Source of the DNA: Rhizophlyctis rosea
Taxonomy: Eukaryota > Chytridiomycota > Chytridiomycetes > Rhizophlyctidales > Rhizophlyctidaceae
NCBI GenBank assembly: GCA_027596075.1
Contig: JADGJC010000134.1
Coordinates: 4,760 to 68,759, forward strand
DNA length: 64,000 bases
Reading direction: 5' to 3'
Part shown: positions 59,977-64,000 of the stretch, piece after piece
Numbering within the stretch: the first letter of the stretch is position 1
Layout: each line of letters opens with the position of its first letter
Translations under genes and position numbers: made by a program
Notes under the pieces: generated by a model
Told to the model about the DNA's origin: nothing
Database searches by the model: none
The model's input: only the letters and a program-made list of their open reading frames with translations

Positions 59977-61632
59977 CTAAACATCGACAATGTTGAGTTC
60001 TTCGTCCATATCACCTTCAGCATCACTACACCCACCATCGGTCAGTCTATTGAACGCCCCTTCCAATATCGTGGCCCTCGCCCTGATTGCGCTATCTTCT
60101 CTGTTATATGTGTGGCAGTTATGGAACACCTGTCGCACGTCGATGACGAAATCCCTCATGCCGATGTATGAAGAAGCCGCAAGGTTGTCTTGAATCTGTT
60201 GAAAGCACATGGGGCGGGTTACCATCTCATAATATTGCGGGGCGTATCGTTCGCGAACAGGCAGTATGAAGGGTTCCGCAAGAGGGTGGCAAATCAAGTG
60301 ATTTAGGATGGTCCTCATTCGCATCGTTGTGGCCTGTTCAATTTAATCAGCAGGTGGCAGACAATCAACCAGCTCGCCGGAGGGAATACACTTACCATAT
60401 GCACATTCTCCTCACTCTGGCCCTCATCTCCTTCCCAAACCTCATCTCTATCCACCCTTGTCTCTCCATCTATGCTGCCCCCCGCATCCTGACGGATGTC
60501 CCCACCATCACTTCCAAACCCGAAGTCCTCCCCTTGCCACCACTTTACAATCAGCTCGAAGAGCTTCTCTAGAGCTATGCAGTCTCTATCTGCTTAATAA
60601 AACTTCAAGTCAGCGTGGGGGAATAGATACTTGGAAAGGTGTTCCAGTTTGATGGTGGGAAAGACGAATTTACAAGGGTCCGTTTCGTTCGCGGCGGTCT
60701 CAAGGGCGATAGGTCGAGTGCGGGTGGGCCAGATAGATCGGACGACGGGCAATAGGTTGAAAAATTGGAAATTTGGGGGTAGAGGATCACCATGCATCTT
60801 CTGAAATAGCTGCCTATCAATATCGTTGAGCGAATAATGGACGAATGTGTTGTTCTGTTGCTGGTATCTGTCCACGATGGCTTCGGCGACTTCAGCAGGG
60901 TCATGTCCCGTCGACGACAAGGGCTTCAGATTGCGAAGATGTGGTTTCTTCCCTCTCGTCTTCCATCCGATCTGGAAAAGCTGACTGTCCCTGACTGATT
61001 GCCCAGCGCGTGCAGGCAAGAATTCTGTGTCTAAGAAAATGATGGTCCGCGAACTATCTAGCAAATCCTCAAATGCCTTCCCAGCAGAAGTCGCACCAAG
61101 CCTTGTCAGGAGAATGTCCCTATTTTCTTCGAGATGCTGACGGTAAGGTATGGGGGGTTCGAAGGGTATCTTATATGTATCTTTCCGGTGTGCGGTGAGG
61201 AGGTGCTTTGAGCAGAAGTGGTATACGCCGTACTGGGAAAGCCCATCTCTGATCCGACAACAACGGCACTTCTTTCCTTCCCGCGATAATTTCTTCACGG
61301 TCTCAAAGGCGCGTCGCCGAGCTTCTTGACCTTTTGCCGACCTGGAATATCTTTGACGAGCTTGTTGACATTTTGCTGACTGGTCATAGTTTCTATGTCG
61401 TTTACGACTATTATCCGACGTCCGATAAATTTTCTGGTACTCTTTCTGGTACTCTTTCTGGTATGATGTGTAACTCGCGGACTTTCTGTACTGTTTGATG
61501 TAGGATTGATATTTTGACGATTGGTAATACTGTTTCATATAGAGTCTGCGTTGTTCGGGATCTGTTCAACCAGCGAGCTTAGTTATAACAATCAAATTCG
61601 ATACATGGTGGACAATAGCTACCTTTGTGCAT
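59977..61632 (-). CDS. DEDD-type exonuclease-like domain plus bromodomain, with in-frame stop
   Basis: Exons 61632-61623 (ATGCACAAAG), 61561-60396, 60333-59977; 509 sense codons plus a TAA at 60596-60594 (codon 326). Residues 12-85 are Tyr/Lys/Gln-rich repeats ('YQSSKYQSYIKQYRKS', 'YDQSAKCQQARQRYSRSAKGQ'). A Cys/His cluster follows (CRCC...HFCSKH, 102-123). Then comes an RNase H-fold 3'-5' exonuclease-like domain: motif I 'IIFLDTEFLP' (D181, E183), 'LFQIGW', motif II 'HYSLNDIDRQLF' and after the stop 'ADRDCIALEKLF', the expected motif III. The last exon is a bromodomain: 'HPLAEPFILPV', 'PQYYEMVTRPMCFQQIQ' and 'VFHNCHTYN' with the acetyl-lysine Asn. Frame continues on both sides of the TAA and through the last intron (GTAAGT donor). 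If TAA is real, the product is a truncated exonuclease lacking motif III. Confidence 0.65.
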
Positions 61633-61994
61633 TTTGACGTCAAGAAGAGTAGGAGAAGAGCTTAGAAGAGAAGGCCAATTGAGAAAGTATGGGACTTCCA
61701 CGTTGCGCGTGGCAGAAGGTGGTGGGTGGAGCAAGAATGAGGTGCACTGTCACTGTTTAGCTGTTTGGGTCAGTGACATCAGTCAGTGGTGTTGAGCAGT
61801 TTGTGCTCATCGCACTCATCGCGTGGTTTCCGGGTTGCGTAAGCAACATCCCACCGGAACTTGCCGGCGCCACATTGCTAAGCCGCAACTTGGAACGGAT
61901 TGGTGTGCTGCTCACCCACCAAGTCCTTGACAGTGGTGACGAAGACTGAACCCTCCTTCCCATTCAGCCATTTGGTACGGTCTTGATAACAAAG
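61633..61994. promoter_or_regulatory. Bidirectional promoter, exonuclease-bromodomain gene / RPL11
   Basis: About 360 bp between divergent starts. Its right half (from about 61870) is duplicated at 59386. No TATA box. Confidence 0.45.
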
Positions 61995-63140
61995 ATGGTG
62001 GGTATCAAGATGGATGGGTGGGAGTAACATGGGAGAGGATGCCTCTTGATAGATTGAGGGGAGACTGCTGTCGGATGACGAGAAGGAGGGGATGGATGGA
62101 CGGATGGATGGATATGTATGTGGTCGGGAGGGGGACATGTATAACGAATGGGGTTGCGCTCACATTGGTCTGTGGAAGTGTCCGACCAGTCACGACCACA
62201 GTTATTCTGGGACCAGAAACGTCATGCTTAGGAGACATCCTGACAGTCGCTCTTACAACTACTAACCACAATATTCCTTGTTTAGACCGATTCCGGCGCA
62301 GACAAGTCCAACCCCATGCGCGAGCTTAAGCTCGAGAAGCTCTGCCTCAACATCTCTGTTGGAGAGAGTGGTAGGTTGCGCAACTAACTGTAAAATCGTC
62401 CGTTTTTTAGCGAGAAACTCAGACTACTATTTCCAGGTGACAGGCTCACCCGTGCCGCCAAGGTGCTCGAACAGCTCACCGGCCAACAGCCCGTTCAATC
62501 CAAAGCCCGTTACACCGTCCGCCAATTCTCCATCCGTCGTAACGAAAAGATCGCCGTCCACTGCACCGTCCGTGGGCCTAAGGCCGAGGAAATCTTGGAG
62601 CGTGGCTTGAAGGTCAAGGAGTACGAGTTGAAGAAGTCCAACTTTTCCGAGACTGGTAACTTCGGTTTCGGTATCACCGAGCACATCGACTTGGGTATTA
62701 AGTACGACCCCTCCATTGGTATTTACGGTATGTATCTCCGCGGTTGAATGATTCTTTTTTGTTTAGGGGATGGAGGAGCACGATCAAGATTAGGGGAGGA
62801 AATGGGAGGGGGGAGGAAATGGGAGGGGATGGAATGGGATGGGCCGAAGTGGAATGAGTCGGCGGCGTGGGTCGTCACCTAGAATGAATGGCTGACTGAT
62901 TTCGTTGCTGGATAGGTATGGACTTCTACGTCGTCATGGGCCGTCCCGGCTACCGCATCACCCGTAAGAAGCACAAGGGTGGCCGTGTCGGTTCTCCCCA
63001 CCGTGTTACCAAGGACGACACCATTGCGTGGTTCAAGAAGAGGGTACGTATCACTCTTTTGTCCCGTTTCATTCCCGAAAGCTTCCTCAATCTCACATGC
63101 TTGTGCCCCACAGTTCGATGCTATCGTTCTCAACAAATAA
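61995..63140 (+). CDS. 60S ribosomal protein L11 (uL5)
   Basis: Exons: probably 61995-61997 (ATG only), then 62286-62370, 62437-62727, 62916-63043, 63114-63140; 177 aa. Family sequence is clear: '[37 protein letters not shown]', '[43 protein letters not shown]', '[36 protein letters not shown]' and 'DAIVLNK'. It belongs to the central protuberance, binds 5S rRNA and contacts the P-site tRNA. The first exon is inferred: no longer upstream exon fits, the ATG|GTGGGT junction is conserved in the relic copy at 59.5 kb, and intron 1 ends with a perfect CTAAC branch point and TTTAG acceptor. If this is wrong, translation starts at the internal ATG in exon 2 (62316). Confidence 0.93.
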
Positions 63141-63728
63141 GCGTGCCCATCATATCATCCATTCTTCTCTCTCATTTCCCGTTTTCCCTAAAACCCGCAA
63201 TTTGTCTAACCGACGGTGTAATTAGCTTGTGTCATGGGCGGATGCTGCGGCTTTTAATATATGGAGGCGTTGCATCTTTTAATGCAGTCTTTCTGTTGTT
63301 GTTTTGGTGGTGCGATGAGGGGAATCTCCTGGTGGATGGACGGATTTCTTGGATTTTGGCGTTGAATTGAAGGGACGGTGGCGGGGATTGCTGTGTGATG
63401 CATGAATGGATGAAAAGGGAAGTGGACTATGGAGTCTTGCATCTCGTCAGAACTTGGGCTGATGAGAATGCCGACGAACTTGCACGTTCTTCATCTGCTT
63501 GACGGCCTGGTTCTTTGGGTATTTTTGGTCTCATCCGTTTTTGCTGACGGGCAACTGATGGGTGTGCATCAGGACAAATGGGTCTAAAAAGATAGCCAAG
63601 TTTTGTCGTTTGAAAGGTGACACGTTTTGGAGTGTCCAATTTCCCATACCTTGATCCTTTTTCTCTCGTTCCCAATGTTATTTTTTGTTTTGTTGACAGC
63701 GATGAGAGCCTCAGCCCCTTCAAAGCCC
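63141..63728. other. RPL11 3' flank
   Basis: 3' untranslated and intergenic sequence; no gene seen. Confidence 0.5.
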
Positions 63729-63981
63729 GATGCCGTCTCTCTACAGCCAATGTGCACTGACTGTTTGCATGTCAAATTTTTCGAGCCAGCCCGGCGAAAA
63801 ATTAACCGACGGCGCCATTCGTTGCGTGGACACGGTTGGGTCATCCCACCGTCTCTGGTTCAACAGAGGCGGTGCCGTTATTGATCCACATACTTCTGCT
63901 GCAATGGCGATTAGTGCTGTGGATGGAGATCGAGGACAGCGGATGAGCTGGGGAAGCCTTAGAAACAAGAAAAGGAAATGA
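63729..63981 (+). CDS. Possible terminal exon of an unknown gene
   Basis: A coherent frame ending in TGA at 63979-63981, reading 'EKLTDGAIRCVDTVGSSHRLWF', 'GGAVIDPHTSAAMAISAVDG' and a basic end (RNKKRK). It follows a pyrimidine-rich acceptor-like CTCTCTACAG (63744). No partner exon could be assigned upstream, so the start is unknown. Product not recognised. Confidence 0.35.
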
Positions 63982-64000
63982 CGTCCTCTACAGTCGCCTA

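Noticed and set aside
9210..60596. In-frame TAA/TAG codons in several otherwise good frames, suggesting stop-codon reassignment
   Set aside because: RFC, RPL17, RPL11 and eIF3m all end at TAA or TAG exactly where their families end, so both are normal stops here.
60540..60660. A short intron removing the TAA in the exonuclease-bromodomain gene (GTATCT donor near 60634, TAG or CAG acceptors near 60580-60592)
   Set aside because: Lengths of 41-56 nt are conceivable, but every combination leaves the downstream frame out of phase.
1..64000. CRISPR arrays, rRNA genes, long terminal repeats, reverse transcriptase or transposase genes
   Set aside because: None seen; repeats present are short tandem or dispersed elements without spacers or coding capacity.

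Overview
The window is nuclear DNA of a fungus, probably an early-diverging zoosporic (chytrid-like) one. Genes carry many short introns (about 45-120 nt, GT...AG, CTAAC/CTGAC-like branch points). The recognisable proteins are eukaryotic housekeeping ones: eIF3m, the RFC clamp-loader subunit, ribosomal proteins uL22/RPL17 and uL5/RPL11, EAF, and an SLC10A7/Rch1-type carrier. The phylum is inferred from protein character, not from a search.

Layout. 1-4.5 kb: no gene seen. 4.5-6.9 kb: a secreted, probably GPI-anchored Cys-rich protein, then a member of a fungal PD-(D/E)XK-like family with altered catalytic residues. 6.9-14.4 kb: a desert with one orphan coding exon near 9.2 kb. 14.4-19.9 kb: eIF3m (-) and EAF (+) in head-to-head orientation, with a decayed copy of the eIF3m 3' end just downstream of that gene. 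20-30 kb: a desert with small repeats and a possible relic of the EAF 3' end. 30.2-34.9 kb: SLC10A7-like carrier (+), SANT/Myb protein (-) and RFC subunit (+). 35-37.7 kb: desert. 37.7-52 kb: an accessory region of unfamiliar genes. It holds a five-exon unknown protein, two decayed copies of a membrane-anchored family (one interrupted by an insertion with a tRNA-like pol III promoter), a helical membrane protein, a 478-aa unknown, a 562-aa Cys/His-rich protein and an AIG1-like GTPase with a Cys-rich tail. 52-57.8 kb: desert with a decayed copy of the RPL17 3' end. 57.8-63.1 kb: RPL17 (-), a DEDD exonuclease/bromodomain gene with an in-frame stop (-), and RPL11 (+), whose 5' part has a relic copy upstream. 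The right edge may hold a terminal exon of another gene.

How parts relate. The housekeeping genes act in translation (eIF3m, RPL17, RPL11), replication (RFC) and transcription elongation (EAF); they form no pathway. The 41-49 kb minus-strand genes share clear TATA boxes, and two of them have 5'-UTR introns, unlike the housekeeping genes, which suggests inducible expression. The most unusual global pattern is that four housekeeping genes are each accompanied, 1-2.5 kb away and in the same orientation, by a decayed copy of one of their ends.

All splice models were built by hand, requiring GT-AG borders and an intact reading frame across joins; none is supported by transcripts.
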